A stretch of 64,000 bases of DNA from an uncultured Bacteroidales bacterium (GCA_900316845.1 ONEG01000009.1:1-64000); one strand, 5' to 3'. Counted from the first letter of the stretch, positions 54,944 through 64,000 are shown. A program made the numbers and translations. The notes: generated by a model from the sequence alone, not told the origin.

Positions 54944-55396
54944 CGTTATAATATTGCGGCAGGCCGGTTACTTCTTCGCCGATCCAATCGGGACGAAGGA
55001 ATGGCTCGTGCTCGTCTCCCAACTCAATCTCCGCCAGGACACGTCCTTCCAGACGGTCGTGGAAGACATCTACCTCCCAACATCGCTTTTCTCCATGATA
55101 GGATGGAGCAGGGATGATATAGCGGGTCTTGGAGATCGCTCCGGGAAGGCAAAGCTTCATCAGTTCCTGTGCGTCCTGCAGGTCAATCTCCCGTTCCCAT
55201 TCGAACTTAGCGAGACCCTCTCGAAGTGTGCTCGACTTAATAGTAAGGAACGCGCGCGTATCGCGTACACGCACGCGAATGGTCTTGTTGGGATCCTTGC
55301 AGAGGTATCCCTGCAAGATGGAGAAATGCTCTGTGGCCTCCTTCATAAAGGCATCTGAGCGAACCAGAAACTTACGTTCTATCTCGGTATTATGCA
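54933..55396 (-). CDS. CYTH-domain (triphosphate tunnel) protein (154 aa)
   Basis: I start at the ATG at 55394-55396, so that the family motif 'EIERKFLV' (E-x-E-x-K) lies at residues 5-12. 'KTIRVRVRDTRAFLTIKS', 'EWEREI' and 'AEIELGDEHEPF' give the basic and acidic faces of the tunnel. Enzymes of this family hydrolyse inorganic triphosphate or thiamine triphosphate, or act as class IV adenylate cyclases. It overlaps the DUF4832 gene end by 11 bp. Confidence 0.92.
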
Positions 55397-55514
55397 TACA
55401 AAAGGGGATTTCTTCGTAATCGCCCACAGTCTGCCGACGGCATCCTGTGCAAAAACTTCAAAACGATTTGCTTGCTTGAGTGTGACTCAGACAGACAAAT
55501 CGTTTCTTGTTTAG

Positions 55515-55601
55515 CGGAGAAAGGGGGATTCGAACCCCCGGTACGGTTACCCGTACGACAGTTTAGCAAACTGTTGGTTTAAGCCACTCACCCATCTCTC
55601 C
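55515..55601 (-). tRNA. tRNA-Ser (GCT anticodon)
   Basis: 87 nt. The acceptor stem GGAGAGA pairs with TTTCTCC, the discriminator is G, the anticodon loop is TTGCTAA-type (GCT), the long variable arm (GTACGG-GTAA-CCGTAC) is typical of Ser, and the T loop is TTCGAAT. The CCA end is not encoded. Confidence 0.97.
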
Positions 55602-55650
55602 TCGCGCTTGCGCGAATAAATGTTCTGTGCTTAAATTTCAAAAGCGAGTG

Positions 55651-55681
55651 CAAAGGTACTGCTTTTTTCTGACATATGCAA
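55651..55681 (-). promoter_or_regulatory. Promoter of tRNA-Ser
   Basis: On the minus strand TTG (55681-55679) and TACCTTTG (55658-55651) are 20 bp apart. Confidence 0.75.
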
Positions 55682-55701
55682 ATTTTTTTGCATTTTTTTA
55701 C

Positions 55702-55731
55702 AAAAAAAAAGAAGGTTGTCTCCCGACAACC
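55702..55731 (-). terminator. Terminator of the candidate small RNA
   Basis: On the minus strand GGTTGTC and GACAACC pair around GGGA, followed by TTC and nine T. Confidence 0.8.
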
Positions 55732-55772
55732 CAATCTTTTCATTTAACCTTAAATCTAATACCATGAAAAAC
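55702..55772 (-). ncRNA. Candidate small RNA of about 70 nt
   Basis: Bracketed by the promoter at 55779-55809 (start near 55772) and a strong terminator (55702-55731). It contains the word GGTATTAGATTTAAGG and no clear protein frame except a 22-codon one. No gene lies between promoter and terminator. It may be an independent sRNA. Confidence 0.45.
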
Positions 55773-55778
55773 ACGATG

Positions 55779-55809
55779 CAAAAGTACTGCTTTTTGCCGA
55801 TATGACCAA
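55779..55809 (-). promoter_or_regulatory. Promoter of the candidate small RNA
   Basis: On the minus strand TTG (55809-55807) and TACTTTTG (55786-55779) are 20 bp apart. Confidence 0.65.
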
Positions 55810-55901
55810 ATATTTTTGCAAAAAAGTGTTAAAAATCTTAGAATTGTAAAATTTAGTTGACAAAACGAGGTGTGCCGCAGTGCTTTTGTTTCAAAATGCT
55901 G

Positions 55902-56462
55902 CTAATCGCATAGGGAAAACAAATCTTCTCTTGGATTTATCAACATCACAGGTACCAAAGCCCGTTGAATGGCTTTTCGTTCAGGCGGCCCGAAGAGAAT
56001 ATCGTCCAGCCCATAGTCTCTGCTGGCGGTTAGGATCAGCAAGTCGTGTTGAAAATCCCGTTGCCGCTCTGCCGCTTCCTGAATAAGTGAGAAGGAGTCC
56101 TTGCGGGCTTGAACTATTTCGTACGATATTGGTTCTTCACTTCGTTGCGCCACGGCGTTGATATGCGTGACGATGCGGTTGACATTCTGCCGTGCATGCG
56201 AACCGTAGTCGTTGGCTTGCAGAAGGATGATATGTGCGCCCGTCTTACGCGCCAGATAGGTACATATCTCCGCTTTGTAGGTCTCCTCCTCCAGCATCGA
56301 AACCGGTACTAACAGCCGCCTGAGAGGTTTGATAGTCATCGTAGGAGTGACAAAGACGTACGGCCGCCTCTCCTCGCGACAGGCGTTGAGCTGGCGTTGG
56401 ATAGCGCGTTTGTTATTCTCGCACTCCACTAAGCGGATATCTTCGTTATTGTCCCAAATCAT
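55902..56462 (-). CDS. Universal stress protein-like (186 aa)
   Basis: An alpha/beta UspA fold: 'RRLLVPVSMLEEETYKAEICTYLARKTGAHIILLQAND' and a C-terminal 'DLLILTASRDYGLDDILFGPPERKAIQRALVPVMLINP'. The ATP-binding G-x2-G-x(9)-G-S/T motif is not well kept. Such proteins act in stress adaptation. Last gene of the operon TonB-mutS-mltG-usp, just downstream of mltG. A weak hairpin at 55878-55903 overlaps the stop. Confidence 0.8.
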   Translation of the reverse strand: MIWDNNEDIRLVECENNKRAIQRQLNACREERRPYVFVTPTMTIKPLRRLLVPVSMLEEETYKAEICTYLARKTGAHIILLQANDYGSHARQNVNRIVTHINAVAQRSEEPISYEIVQARKDSFSLIQEAAERQRDFQHDLLILTASRDYGLDDILFGPPERKAIQRALVPVMLINPREDLFSLCD

Positions 56463-56467
56463 GGCAT

Positions 56468-56512
56468 TTATTCATTTATCATTTGGTCGTTTACCATCTG
56501 GTCATTGACCCA
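56468..56512. repeat. CATTTGGT-type repeat at the end of mltG
   Basis: CATTTAT/TCATTTAT/CATTTGGT/CGTTTAC/CATCTGGT/CATTGACC; it encodes the tail of MltG and holds its stop codon. Confidence 0.75.
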
Positions 56513-57571
56513 GTGGATGGTATCCAACGTGTGGCGGTACTGGCGCGCTGCGGCGGCGTGACTGCTGTAGGTCGAGGAGAAGATATGCGTGTTATTCAGC
56601 TCAGGGCTTGCGCACATATATAGGTAATCGGTCTTGGGCGCATTGAGCACAATATCCATCGTCTCCGGCGCCGGACAACGGATAGGTCCCGGGGGCAGAC
56701 CGGGGTTCTTATAGGTATTGTAAGGCGAATCGACATTCAGATGGCTGTACAGGATGCGGCGGAGTTTGAAATCCCCCACTGCATATTTGATGGTCGGACA
56801 GGCTTGCAGCGGCATGTTCTTATGCACGCGGTTGAGATACAAGCTGGCGATGAGCGGCAGTTCCTGCTTGTTATGGCTCTCGCCTTCCACGATTGACGCA
56901 ACGATACATACTTCTACCGGCGTGAGGCCAATCGAATCCGCTTTTGCGCGGCGGGTGTCGTTCCAGAAACGATTATATTCCCGGATCATCCGGTCGAAAA
57001 GCTGCTCCTCGGTGATATTCCAATAGACCTCGTAGGTGTTGGGGATAAAGAGGCAACGGCTGGTCTCGCGATTGAAGCCGTACGGCGCAAGGAAAGCATC
57101 GTCTTCCAGCAACCTGAGAAGGGTAGTGCTGTCCATCTTCAGGTGCGTAGTCACTTTGCCCGCGAGTTCCTCACGCGTCCTTACATAATGGTTCCAAGTG
57201 ATACGCACCGGCGTCTGGCGGCCGTATTTGAAGGTTTCAATCAGTTCGCGGTCACCGATCTTCGCAGGCAGCACATAGTGGCCCGGTTCCGGGTAACGGA
57301 AGAGAAGGATACGCATATGCATCTTCAGATCCGCGTCAGCGCCGATCTCATAATCCTCTTCGATCATCGTCAGCAACGAGTCAATACTCGTTCCCTCGTT
57401 GATGTTATAGGTATGCGGTTCGCCGTCGCGGGAGACGAAGTTACTTACCTTCCAGCGGTAGTATTGCTCGATGACAAAGGCCATGATCAGGCAGAATACC
57501 CATCCTGAGATACCTAAGGTCCAACGGAAGATACGTGCTTTGGTCCAGTTGTTTTTCTTCATGTACTTCAT
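56468..57571 (-). CDS. mltG: Endolytic murein transglycosylase MltG
   Basis: One transmembrane helix (residues 14-34) anchors a periplasmic YceG domain. The conserved 'ASIVEGESHNKQELPLIASLYLNRVHKNMPLQACPTIKYAVG' holds the catalytic Glu, and 'PYNTYKNPGLPPGPI' is the family signature. It cuts nascent peptidoglycan strands and so sets glycan length. The C-terminal residues (NDQMVNDQMINE) come from a CATTTGGT-type repeat that also holds the stop. Confidence 0.95.
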   Translation of the reverse strand: MKYMKKNNWTKARIFRWTLGISGWVFCLIMAFVIEQYYRWKVSNFVSRDGEPHTYNINEGTSIDSLLTMIEEDYEIGADADLKMHMRILLFRYPEPGHYVLPAKIGDRELIETFKYGRQTPVRITWNHYVRTREELAGKVTTHLKMDSTTLLRLLEDDAFLAPYGFNRETSRCLFIPNTYEVYWNITEEQLFDRMIREYNRFWNDTRRAKADSIGLTPVEVCIVASIVEGESHNKQELPLIASLYLNRVHKNMPLQACPTIKYAVGDFKLRRILYSHLNVDSPYNTYKNPGLPPGPIRCPAPETMDIVLNAPKTDYLYMCASPELNNTHIFSSTYSSHAAAARQYRHTLDTIHWVNDQMVNDQMINE

Positions 57572-57572
57572 A

Positions 57573-60188
57573 TTATTTACCTCCTACCAATCGTTTTATT
57601 TCGGATAGTTTATTGAGTGCCTCCAACGGCGTGAGGTTATTGATATCCAGACTCTTGACTTCATCGCGGATCTGCTCCAGGACGGGGTCGTCGAGTTGGA
57701 AGAAACTCAGTTGCATACCTTCCCTCGACTCGCCGATATGCTCAATCGGTTTGGCGATGTCGCCGTTCTTGGCAGCGCGCTCCAGGTCTGCGAGGATCTG
57801 GTTCGCGCGATCGACAATGGATGCCGGCATGCCTGCTAATTTAGCCACGTGAATACCGAAACTGTGCTCACTGCCGCCACGTACGAGTTTGCGCAGGAAG
57901 ATCACTTTGCCGTTCACTTCGCGCACGGAGACGTTATAGTTGCGGATACGGTCGAAGGTCTTCTCCATCTCGTTCAGCTCGTGGTAATGGGTGGCGAAAA
58001 GGGTCTTGGCATGTCCGCGGTTCTCATGGATGTACTCCACAATCGCCCAGGCGATGGAGATGCCGTCGTACGTGCTGGTGCCACGGCCCAACTCGTCGAA
58101 AAGAACCAGACTCCGCTTGGAGAGGTTGTTTAGAATCGAGGCGGCTTCGTTCATCTCCACCATAAAAGTTGATTCGCCGAGGGAGATATTATCCGACGCC
58201 CCGACCCGGGTGAATATCTTATCCACGATGCCTATCGATGCGCTGTCGGCGGGTACGAACGAACCCATCTGCGCCATGAGAACGATCAATGCCGTCTGTC
58301 GCAAGAGTGCCGATTTACCGGCCATGTTCGGTCCCGTGACGATGATGATCTGCTGGCCGTTATTGTCCAGCAGCACGTCGTTGGCGATGTATTGCTCTCC
58401 CGGCGGCAGCTGTTGCTCGATGACGGGGTGGCGTCCCTGACGGATGTCGATGACGAGGCTGTCGTTGATGTCCGGACACACGTATCGGTTCTCTGCTGCT
58501 ACCGTTGCAAACGACAGCAGGCAGTCCAACTGCGCCAGCACGTTTGCGTTCAGTTGCATCTGCGGAATCCACTCGCTGAGCGCTAACATCAGCTCCTGAT
58601 AGAGCCTGTTCTCGATGATCTGTATCCGCTCCTCGGCAGAGGTGATCTTCTCTTCATACGACTTGAGCTCGTCGGTGATATACCGCTCTGCGTTGACGAG
58701 TGTCTGCTTGCGGATCCACTCCGCCGGCACTTGCTCTTTATAGGTGTTACGGACCTCCAGATAGTAGCCGAAGACGTTGTTATAACCTATCTTCAAACTC
58801 GAAATACCCGTTCGCTCTATCTCGCGTTGCTGAATCTGCAGGAGGTAGTTCTTGCCGTCCGACTGGATGGCGCGTAACTCGTCCAGTTCGGTATCTACGC
58901 CCCGGGCGATGATGTTCGGCCGGCCTTGTGCAATAGGCGGATCGGGCACTATCTCCCGCTCGATGCGGCTTCGCATCTCCGTGCAGGGGTCTAACTCTTC
59001 GCCCATAAGCGACAGATAGGGATTGTCCGTAGCGGCTTCACAGACCTCTTTGATCGGTTTGACTGCCCGTAACGCACGACCGAGTTGTACCATCTCCCGC
59101 GGACCGATACGGCCGGTGGATACTTTGCTGACGATGCGCTCCAAGTCGCCTACTTGTCCCAACGCCTCACGGATCGTCTCGCGTGCCTCGGGGTTCTTGA
59201 AGAGGTGCTCGACGACCGTCTGGCGGTTACGTATCAGCTTTACTTCTTTGAGCGGAAAAGCCATCCATTGATGTAACTTTCTTCCGCCCATCGGAGTGAT
59301 CGTCCGGTCGATGATATCATATAACGTCCGGCTCTCTGTTGTCTGACCGCCTAACAGTTCCAGGTTCCGGATCGTGAACTTGTCCAGCCATACGTATTTG
59401 TCTTCCTCAATGCGGCTAAGATGCTGTATATGACCTGTCTGCAGGTGTTGCGTCATGTCCAGATACATGAGTATTCCACCTGCTGCAGTAACGCCGGCCG
59501 GCATCTTCTCCAGACCGAATCCCTTGAGCGAACTAACGCCCCAGAGTTTCTGCAAACGCTCGTGCGCAGTCGATTCCACAAGCATCCAGTCCTCCAATTC
59601 AAAGGTGAAGAACTTGGAGCCGAACAGGTTCTCGATATCGTTCTTGCGCCCGCGCAGGTACAACACCTCTTTTGGAGCAAAATTCGTCAGCAGTTTGTCG
59701 ATATAGTCGTTCTCTCCTTGGCCCGCGAGAAACTCTCCGGTGGAGATGTCCAGGAATGCCACACCGATGACATGTTTGTCGAAATGCAGACATGCCACCC
59801 AGTTGTTCTCCTTCTGCGTGAGGGTGGTGTCCGAGTAGCTCACACCGGGTGTCACTAACTCCGTCACACCGCGTTTGACCAGTTTCTTCGTCAGTTTGGG
59901 ATCCTCCAACTGGTCACAGATAGCAACCCGCAGTCCCGCGCGAACGAGTTTCGGAAGGTACGTATCCAAGGCATGGAACGGAAAACCGGCCATCTCTAAA
60001 ACCGACGCAGCGGACGAACCGCCGTTGGAGCGGTGGGTCAGCGTGATATTCAGGATCTTCGACGCCTTCACGGCATCCTCTGCATATGTCTCATAGAAAT
60101 CCCCGCAACGGAACAACAGCATCGCGTCCGGATACTGCGTCTTAATGTCGCGGAACTGCTTCATCATCGGTGTTAACTCTTCTGCCAT
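57573..60188 (-). CDS. mutS: DNA mismatch repair protein MutS
   Basis: Recognises mispairs. The Phe-x-Glu mismatch-binding motif is in '[14 protein letters not shown]' near residues 27-38; Walker A '[13 protein letters not shown]' is near 617-629; Walker B '[16 protein letters not shown]' follows. 871 residues, complete. No insertion seen. A working MutS argues against mismatch-repair loss as the cause of the repeats elsewhere in the window. Confidence 0.98.
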   Translation of the reverse strand: MAEELTPMMKQFRDIKTQYPDAMLLFRCGDFYETYAEDAVKASKILNITLTHRSNGGSSAASVLEMAGFPFHALDTYLPKLVRAGLRVAICDQLEDPKLTKKLVKRGVTELVTPGVSYSDTTLTQKENNWVACLHFDKHVIGVAFLDISTGEFLAGQGENDYIDKLLTNFAPKEVLYLRGRKNDIENLFGSKFFTFELEDWMLVESTAHERLQKLWGVSSLKGFGLEKMPAGVTAAGGILMYLDMTQHLQTGHIQHLSRIEEDKYVWLDKFTIRNLELLGGQTTESRTLYDIIDRTITPMGGRKLHQWMAFPLKEVKLIRNRQTVVEHLFKNPEARETIREALGQVGDLERIVSKVSTGRIGPREMVQLGRALRAVKPIKEVCEAATDNPYLSLMGEELDPCTEMRSRIEREIVPDPPIAQGRPNIIARGVDTELDELRAIQSDGKNYLLQIQQREIERTGISSLKIGYNNVFGYYLEVRNTYKEQVPAEWIRKQTLVNAERYITDELKSYEEKITSAEERIQIIENRLYQELMLALSEWIPQMQLNANVLAQLDCLLSFATVAAENRYVCPDINDSLVIDIRQGRHPVIEQQLPPGEQYIANDVLLDNNGQQIIIVTGPNMAGKSALLRQTALIVLMAQMGSFVPADSASIGIVDKIFTRVGASDNISLGESTFMVEMNEAASILNNLSKRSLVLFDELGRGTSTYDGISIAWAIVEYIHENRGHAKTLFATHYHELNEMEKTFDRIRNYNVSVREVNGKVIFLRKLVRGGSEHSFGIHVAKLAGMPASIVDRANQILADLERAAKNGDIAKPIEHIGESREGMQLSFFQLDDPVLEQIRDEVKSLDINNLTPLEALNKLSEIKRLVGGK

Positions 60189-60189
60189 A

Positions 60190-62655
60190 TTATCTCAAAT
60201 CTACTGTTATTTTCAAATTAAATCGTCTTCCCGTCAGGTAGTTCGGGCTGGCCCATTGTGCGCCATACGCGTCAGCTACCCAGAAATACGAGTTCACGTT
60301 GCGCCATCCCACGAGGTTGAACACCTCAAACTGGATCGCCCATTGTTTGACATGTTTGGCGCTTGGCGCGCGCATAAACTTGGCGGTCTGCGCATTGAAG
60401 GTATAAGTTGCGCCTATGTCGATACGTTTGTAAGTCGGCATTCTGCCCCAAGCCTGGTTATTACGCGGCGCGTAGTACGGCTGGCCTTCCGAGAACTGCA
60501 TCTTCAGGTGAAATTTCAACTGCGGCAATCGCGGGATATAGTCCTGAAAGAGCATCGAGAAGTTGTACCGTTGCTCCGTGGGGCTCGGAATCCACAGCGT
60601 TGAGCCCAACAGCCTTTGACGTGCCACCATCGTGCTGAATGAGATCCAACTGTCTGCGCCCGGAACCAACTCGCCGTAGAGCTTGAGGTCCAGACCTCCG
60701 GCGTAGCCCTGTGAGTCATTGCGACCGGAATACCGTACGCGTACATTATCCACCGTATAACTCTCCATCCGGTCGATATATTTGTAATAGCCTTCCGCCG
60801 TCAGTTTGAACGGCCGTCCCCACGCGCGGAAATAGTAGTCTCCGCCTAACACCACATGCACCGAACGCTGTGCGCGAAGGTCTTTGTTGAGTTGGATACG
60901 CGTCACGCCGAGCGCGTCGGTCACGGTGTCGCGCAACTCCTTGTAGAACGGCGCCTGATAGTACAGACCCGTTGCCAGACGGAAACATAAGTCGCGTTTC
61001 CATCCGGGGATCCATTCCACCGAAGCACGCGGAGAGGGAAGTACCTCGTTGTTCCAGCTCCACCATTGCAACCGGCCGCCGACCGTCAATATCCATTGTC
61101 CCGAACGGGTATGCCAGCGATGTTCGTTTTGGATGTATCCTTGTATGCGCGCCGAACGCATCGCACTGTCCCCGCGTAAGGCGTAATACAGCTCCATCGA
61201 CTTGCCGTCATTCGGCAGCGAATAACCCGCCGAGTCGCGCCATTCCCATTCGCTTATATGATCCCGAATCAGTTCTGCCTGGCCGCTCACGCCCCATTTC
61301 AAGTCGTTATTGCCGCTATGCCAGTTTCCCGAATGAGCCACTGTAATCACACCGGCTTCCAGGCTGTTGCGCGCGTGTTGATGAAAGAGTCCCGTTCCCA
61401 AGGCGTCGGTAATCTCTCCTGCCGGCGCATTCGAAAGCACGTACTCGCCTGTGATATCGAAATTCTCCCGCTCGTTGGTATAGAACCCGCTTGCGTCAAA
61501 GCCTATCTCTACCTCCTCCGACACTTTTCCTTTCGCGCTCAGCGCTGCAAAAGCCGTCAGGAAGCGGTCTTTCTCTTGGCCCTCATAATAAATGGAGAGG
61601 TTCTTCGCGTTTTGTCCGCCGAATGACTCACTCAAACTATCCGGCGTGAAGCGGTAGTCGTTCTGGCTCACGTTCCCCAGAAACGACATCGTCCACGGCC
61701 TCTCGGCTCTTGGCTCTTGACTCTTGGCTCTTAGCTTCCACGTGATATACGTCTGGTAATCAATGTACGTCGGCTGATAATTGCCGCTCGTCGCCAGGCC
61801 GCCTAACATATATTTGCTGGTCTTGTAACGCAGTCCGTGCATCTGGCTGTACGTGCTGTCGCCGTGGCCCACATATAGTTGTGCGCCCAAGAGACTTGCG
61901 CTGATACTCGCCTCAAATGCCTGCGGGCGTTTATACGTGATATCCAGTACCGACGACATCTTATCGCCGTATTGCGCTCCGTAACCGCCGGCAGAGAAAT
62001 GTACGTTCTCCACCATTTCCGGATTGACAAAACTCAATCCTTCCTGTTGACCGCTGCGGATCAGCAACGGACGGTGGATCTCGATACCGTTGACATAAAC
62101 GGAGTTCTCGTCAAACGAACCGCCGCGGACGTTATACTGGCTGCTCAACTCATTTGTCTGGCTCACACCCGCAAAAGTGATCAGCAGACTCTCTATCGAA
62201 CCGCCCGTAGCGTCCGGCATGACGCGCGTCGTGGAAGCGTCGATGCGGTCCATCGTGCCCTGCGTATGTTTGATGCCGCGCACCTCTATCTCCGTCAGCA
62301 TCTGTTCGTCCGTCAGCATCTGCACATTCACATTCAACACCTCTTTGAGGTCGATGATGCGTTGCTGCACAGTAGTATAACCGATCATCGAGAAGGACAA
62401 CACCACCGTGTCCGTTTCCTCCAGAATCAATTCATAATAACCGTTTTTGTTGGTAGCCGTTCCGCCTATGAGTTCCGTTGTACTTTGTACATTGTCCCCT
62501 TGTACATTTTTAGTGGCCGCCACATTTGCCAGTTCGATTCCCACATTGTCCTGATCTACCACGTACCCATATACGCGTGCCGCGCGCGCGTACAAAGAAA
62601 ACGTGCTCAAAAAGAGCAACACCCACAAATGTACTATTTTTAAGAATCTAAGCAC
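60190..62655 (-). CDS. TonB-dependent receptor with N-terminal regulatory-like domain (821 aa)
   Basis: A signal peptide is followed by a carboxypeptidase-regulatory-like beta domain (about 26-115), a plug (about 130-245: '[43 protein letters not shown]') and a 22-strand-type barrel. It imports a ligand across the outer membrane with TonB energy. No SusD partner is next to it, so a non-glycan ligand is possible. Two repeats lie in frame: a GTACA-type one near residues 50-63 and a CTCTTGG one near 307-320. Confidence 0.93.
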   Translation of the reverse strand: MLRFLKIVHLWVLLFLSTFSLYARAARVYGYVVDQDNVGIELANVAATKNVQGDNVQSTTELIGGTATNKNGYYELILEETDTVVLSFSMIGYTTVQQRIIDLKEVLNVNVQMLTDEQMLTEIEVRGIKHTQGTMDRIDASTTRVMPDATGGSIESLLITFAGVSQTNELSSQYNVRGGSFDENSVYVNGIEIHRPLLIRSGQQEGLSFVNPEMVENVHFSAGGYGAQYGDKMSSVLDITYKRPQAFEASISASLLGAQLYVGHGDSTYSQMHGLRYKTSKYMLGGLATSGNYQPTYIDYQTYITWKLRAKSQEPRAERPWTMSFLGNVSQNDYRFTPDSLSESFGGQNAKNLSIYYEGQEKDRFLTAFAALSAKGKVSEEVEIGFDASGFYTNERENFDITGEYVLSNAPAGEITDALGTGLFHQHARNSLEAGVITVAHSGNWHSGNNDLKWGVSGQAELIRDHISEWEWRDSAGYSLPNDGKSMELYYALRGDSAMRSARIQGYIQNEHRWHTRSGQWILTVGGRLQWWSWNNEVLPSPRASVEWIPGWKRDLCFRLATGLYYQAPFYKELRDTVTDALGVTRIQLNKDLRAQRSVHVVLGGDYYFRAWGRPFKLTAEGYYKYIDRMESYTVDNVRVRYSGRNDSQGYAGGLDLKLYGELVPGADSWISFSTMVARQRLLGSTLWIPSPTEQRYNFSMLFQDYIPRLPQLKFHLKMQFSEGQPYYAPRNNQAWGRMPTYKRIDIGATYTFNAQTAKFMRAPSAKHVKQWAIQFEVFNLVGWRNVNSYFWVADAYGAQWASPNYLTGRRFNLKITVDLR
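61699..61735. repeat. CTCTTGG heptanucleotide repeat inside the TonB receptor gene
   Basis: CTCTCGG/CTCTTGG/CTCTTGA/CTCTTGG/CTCTTAG, in frame; it reads [12 protein letters not shown] on the coding strand, nearly the same protein word as in the AddAB-like genes. Confidence 0.9.
62466..62506. repeat. TTGTACA-type repeat inside the TonB receptor gene
   Basis: TTGTACT/TTGTACA/TTGTCCC/CTTGTACA, in frame in the N-terminal domain ([14 protein letters not shown]). A related word is in the cstA gene at 63748-63786. Confidence 0.7.
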
Positions 62656-62690
62656 GGTTCTATATCAATTCAAAATCGTTTCAAATGGCA

Positions 62691-62731
62691 GACCTTGCGC
62701 TGACGTTGCGCTGAGGCTACGCTGACCTTGG
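62691..62731. repeat. 11-nt CGCTGACGTTG array
   Basis: TTGCGCTGACG/TTGCGCTGAGG/CTACGCTGACC/TTGG upstream of the TonB receptor gene; related to 20382-20404. Confidence 0.65.
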
Positions 62732-62764
62732 AAATGTACTATTTTTAAGATTTTGTGCATTTAG

Positions 62765-62833
62765 TCTTTACTCTTTATTCTTTCAGCGAAGCGGTCTTTG
62801 TTCTTTACTCTTTATTCTTTCAGCGAAGCGGTC
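62765..62833. repeat. Tandem duplication of a 37-bp unit at the end of engB
   Basis: A 32-bp word (TCTTTACTCTTTATTCTTTC, then AGCGAAGCGGTC) occurs at 62765-62796 and 62802-62833, period 37; each copy itself contains CTTTACT/CTTTATT heptamers. The second copy holds the engB stop codon. Confidence 0.85.
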
Positions 62834-63459
62834 AAACTTTCTATGTATGCGGTTAACTCGTCTCCTCCTAATTTGGTCTCAGATGAAGTCACAAAAATCG
62901 GCGGCAGCTCTTCCCATTCCTCCAATAATCGTTTCTTATACGCTTCTATGTTTTCCTCCAACCGCACTCTTCCTAACTTGTCGCCTTTCGTAAAGACAAT
63001 CGCAAACGGCACACCGTTCTCGCCCAGCCATGCCATAAACTCCAGGTCAATCTTCTGCGCCTCGTGCCGGCAGTCAATCAGCACAAACAGGCACACCAAC
63101 TGCTCCCGCAGCAGGCAGTAACGCTCGATCATCCGTTTCAGCGCCTCCCTTTGTTTCTGTCCCGCTTGCGCGTATCCGTATCCCGGCAGATCGACTAAAT
63201 GCCCGGAGCGTCCTCCCGTTGAAGCGGGAGGAGCGGCCTCCGCCGAGGAGGGACCGAATTCTATCTTAAAATGGTTGATCAGCAAGGTCTTTCCCGGCTT
63301 CTGACTTGTCTTCGCCAACTTCGGGTTATGGCAAAGCATATTGATCAGGCTCGATTTGCCCACATTGCTTCGCCCGATAAACGCATACTCCGGCAACCCG
63401 CTCTGCGGGCAATCCTTCACGTCCTGACTCGAGATAATATATTTCGCGTTGGTAATCAT
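62812..63459 (-). CDS. engB: Ribosome biogenesis GTPase EngB (YihA/YsxC)
   Basis: A GTPase needed for late 50S assembly. G1 'GRSNVGKSS' at 29-37, G3 'DLPGYG', G4 'FTKGDKLG', G5 '[11 protein letters not shown]'. Between G2 ('[12 protein letters not shown]') and G3, a 17-19 residue Pro/Ala/Gly insertion ([18 protein letters not shown]) replaces the usual short turn; it is encoded by two GC-rich hairpins at 63205-63255. As this is at the edge of the switch region, an effect on activity is possible. It follows the cstA gene. Confidence 0.93.
   Translation of the reverse strand: MITNAKYIISSQDVKDCPQSGLPEYAFIGRSNVGKSSLINMLCHNPKLAKTSQKPGKTLLINHFKIEFGPSSAEAAPPASTGGRSGHLVDLPGYGYAQAGQKQREALKRMIERYCLLREQLVCLFVLIDCRHEAQKIDLEFMAWLGENGVPFAIVFTKGDKLGRVRLEENIEAYKKRLLEEWEELPPIFVTSSETKLGGDELTAYIESLTASLKE
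63205..63255. repeat. GC-rich hairpins inserted in engB
   Basis: TCCTCCCG-TTGAAG-CGGGAGGA (perfect 8-bp stem) followed by GGCCTCCGCCGAGG. Together they encode the extra 17-19 residues of EngB. Confidence 0.75.
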
Positions 63460-63524
63460 AGTTCACTCTGTGCATTTCTCGCGCATCATTGCGCGAGCCG
63501 CTCCCTCCCTCTCGGGAGAGGTCT

Positions 63525-63563
63525 TTCAACTTCTTTCAACTATCAACTATCAACATTCAACTC
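63525..63563. repeat. CAACTAT heptanucleotide repeat
   Basis: CAACTTCTTT, then CAACTAT/CAACTAT/CAACATT/CAACTC. It runs into the end of the cstA gene. Confidence 0.8.
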
Positions 63564-64000
63564 TTTTCACCTTCTTCGCCCAATTGATGAACCCAAACAG
63601 GCAACCGATTGTCACTAAACCGGCGATAACATATCCCAGCCAGCGCACCTCAGGTGCAATATGCAGACCCTCCGGAGCTATCAGTATATAACTGCTGCAC
63701 ACCATCGTCATAAACAACGCCGGAATCATCGCTACCAGATACCCGTAACGGTACTTGGTACCTTGTACTTGGTCACTTTGTCCCTTCTTATACAGCCAAC
63801 ACGTTCCCGCCCACAGCGTGAAAACCGCTAAGGTCTGGTTCGTCCATGCGAAATAGCGCCAGACGACATTGAAATCCACAAACACCATGCCGAAGACGCA
63901 GAGGAACAGCGGCACGGCGATTATCAGACGCTTCGGTATCGGACGCTGGTCCCATTTCAGAAAGTCCGCTACGATCAGTCGTGCACTACGGAGCGCCGTG
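63550..64000 (-). CDS. cstA: Carbon starvation protein CstA (3' part)
   Basis: The frame stays open to the window edge, giving the last 149 residues (TALRSARLIVADFLKWDQRP... to KRVEC). Several hydrophobic helices ('VVWRYFAWTNQTLAVFTLWAGTCWL', 'LVAMIPALFMTMVCSSYILIAPEGL', 'VIAGLVTIGCLFGFINWA') match the CstA peptide/pyruvate transporter end. A GTACTT-type repeat encodes 'KKGQSDQVQGTKYRYGY' in a loop between helices. Confidence 0.9.
   Translation of the reverse strand, partial: TALRSARLIVADFLKWDQRPIPKRLIIAVPLFLCVFGMVFVDFNVVWRYFAWTNQTLAVFTLWAGTCWLYKKGQSDQVQGTKYRYGYLVAMIPALFMTMVCSSYILIAPEGLHIAPEVRWLGYVIAGLVTIGCLFGFINWAKKVKRVEC
63748..63786. repeat. GGTACTT-type repeat inside cstA
   Basis: GGTACTT/GGTACCT/TGTACTT/GGTCACTTTGTCCC, in frame in a loop between two membrane helices. 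Confidence 0.7.

Noticed and set aside
57573..60188. Loss of MutS as the cause of the many short tandem repeats
   Set aside because: mutS is complete, with all motifs visible.

Overview
The window looks like a chromosome segment of a Bacteroidota bacterium, most likely an uncultured gut-type Bacteroidales. The clearest sign is about twenty promoters of the Bacteroidetes form (a TTG near -33, 19 to 21 bp, then TAnnTTTG). The gene content agrees: a TonB receptor with an N-terminal regulatory domain, a VirE-N/DUF3987 protein, GSCFA, DUF4292 and DUF4832 proteins, and a dut-TPR-DUF4292-EnvC gene order. No integrase, rRNA or CRISPR array is visible.

Bases 1 to about 21,300 are accessory. A leftward operon (1465-478), a noncoding region with phased TGTGGA boxes (1466-2250) and a leftward primase-helicase operon (6397-2251) face a rightward XRE-type regulator and a lipoprotein of the MalS amylase family that has lost most GH13 catalytic residues. 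This block ends at 8987-9006 in a tRNA-His 3' fragment; a second copy of its last 20 bp lies 241 bp further on. I read the block as the right end of an element integrated at a tRNA-His gene lying outside the window. Next come two DUF4143 ATPases, each preceded by its own short repeat array, an esterase, a DEDDh exonuclease, a repeat-built lipoprotein, a DUF1016 nuclease, and a VirE-N/DUF3987 cluster bracketed by 42-bp inverted repeats (15416-20140).

Bases 21,400 to 64,000 are core: ffh, prfA, rsmE, a Lol-type permease, a U32 peptidase, rimM, a dut-TPR-DUF4292-EnvC-FKBP operon, a lipid kinase, an AddAB-like nuclease pair, mtaB, pdxA-alaS, guaD, a lipoate ligase, an aminotransferase, yqeY, mltG, mutS, a TonB receptor, engB and cstA, plus one complete tRNA-Ser.

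The most unusual signal is spread over the core. Some forty short degenerate tandem repeats, unrelated in sequence but mostly sharing a 7-nt period and three to five units long, sit between genes and also in frame inside them, including probably essential genes (mtaB, the AddAB-like pair, the TonB receptor; other repeat types lie in ffh, engB and pdxA). They resemble in form the heptanucleotide STRR repeats of cyanobacteria. In places they supply a start codon, a stop codon or a ribosome binding site, and one lies exactly where the U32 peptidase gene is split into two reading frames.
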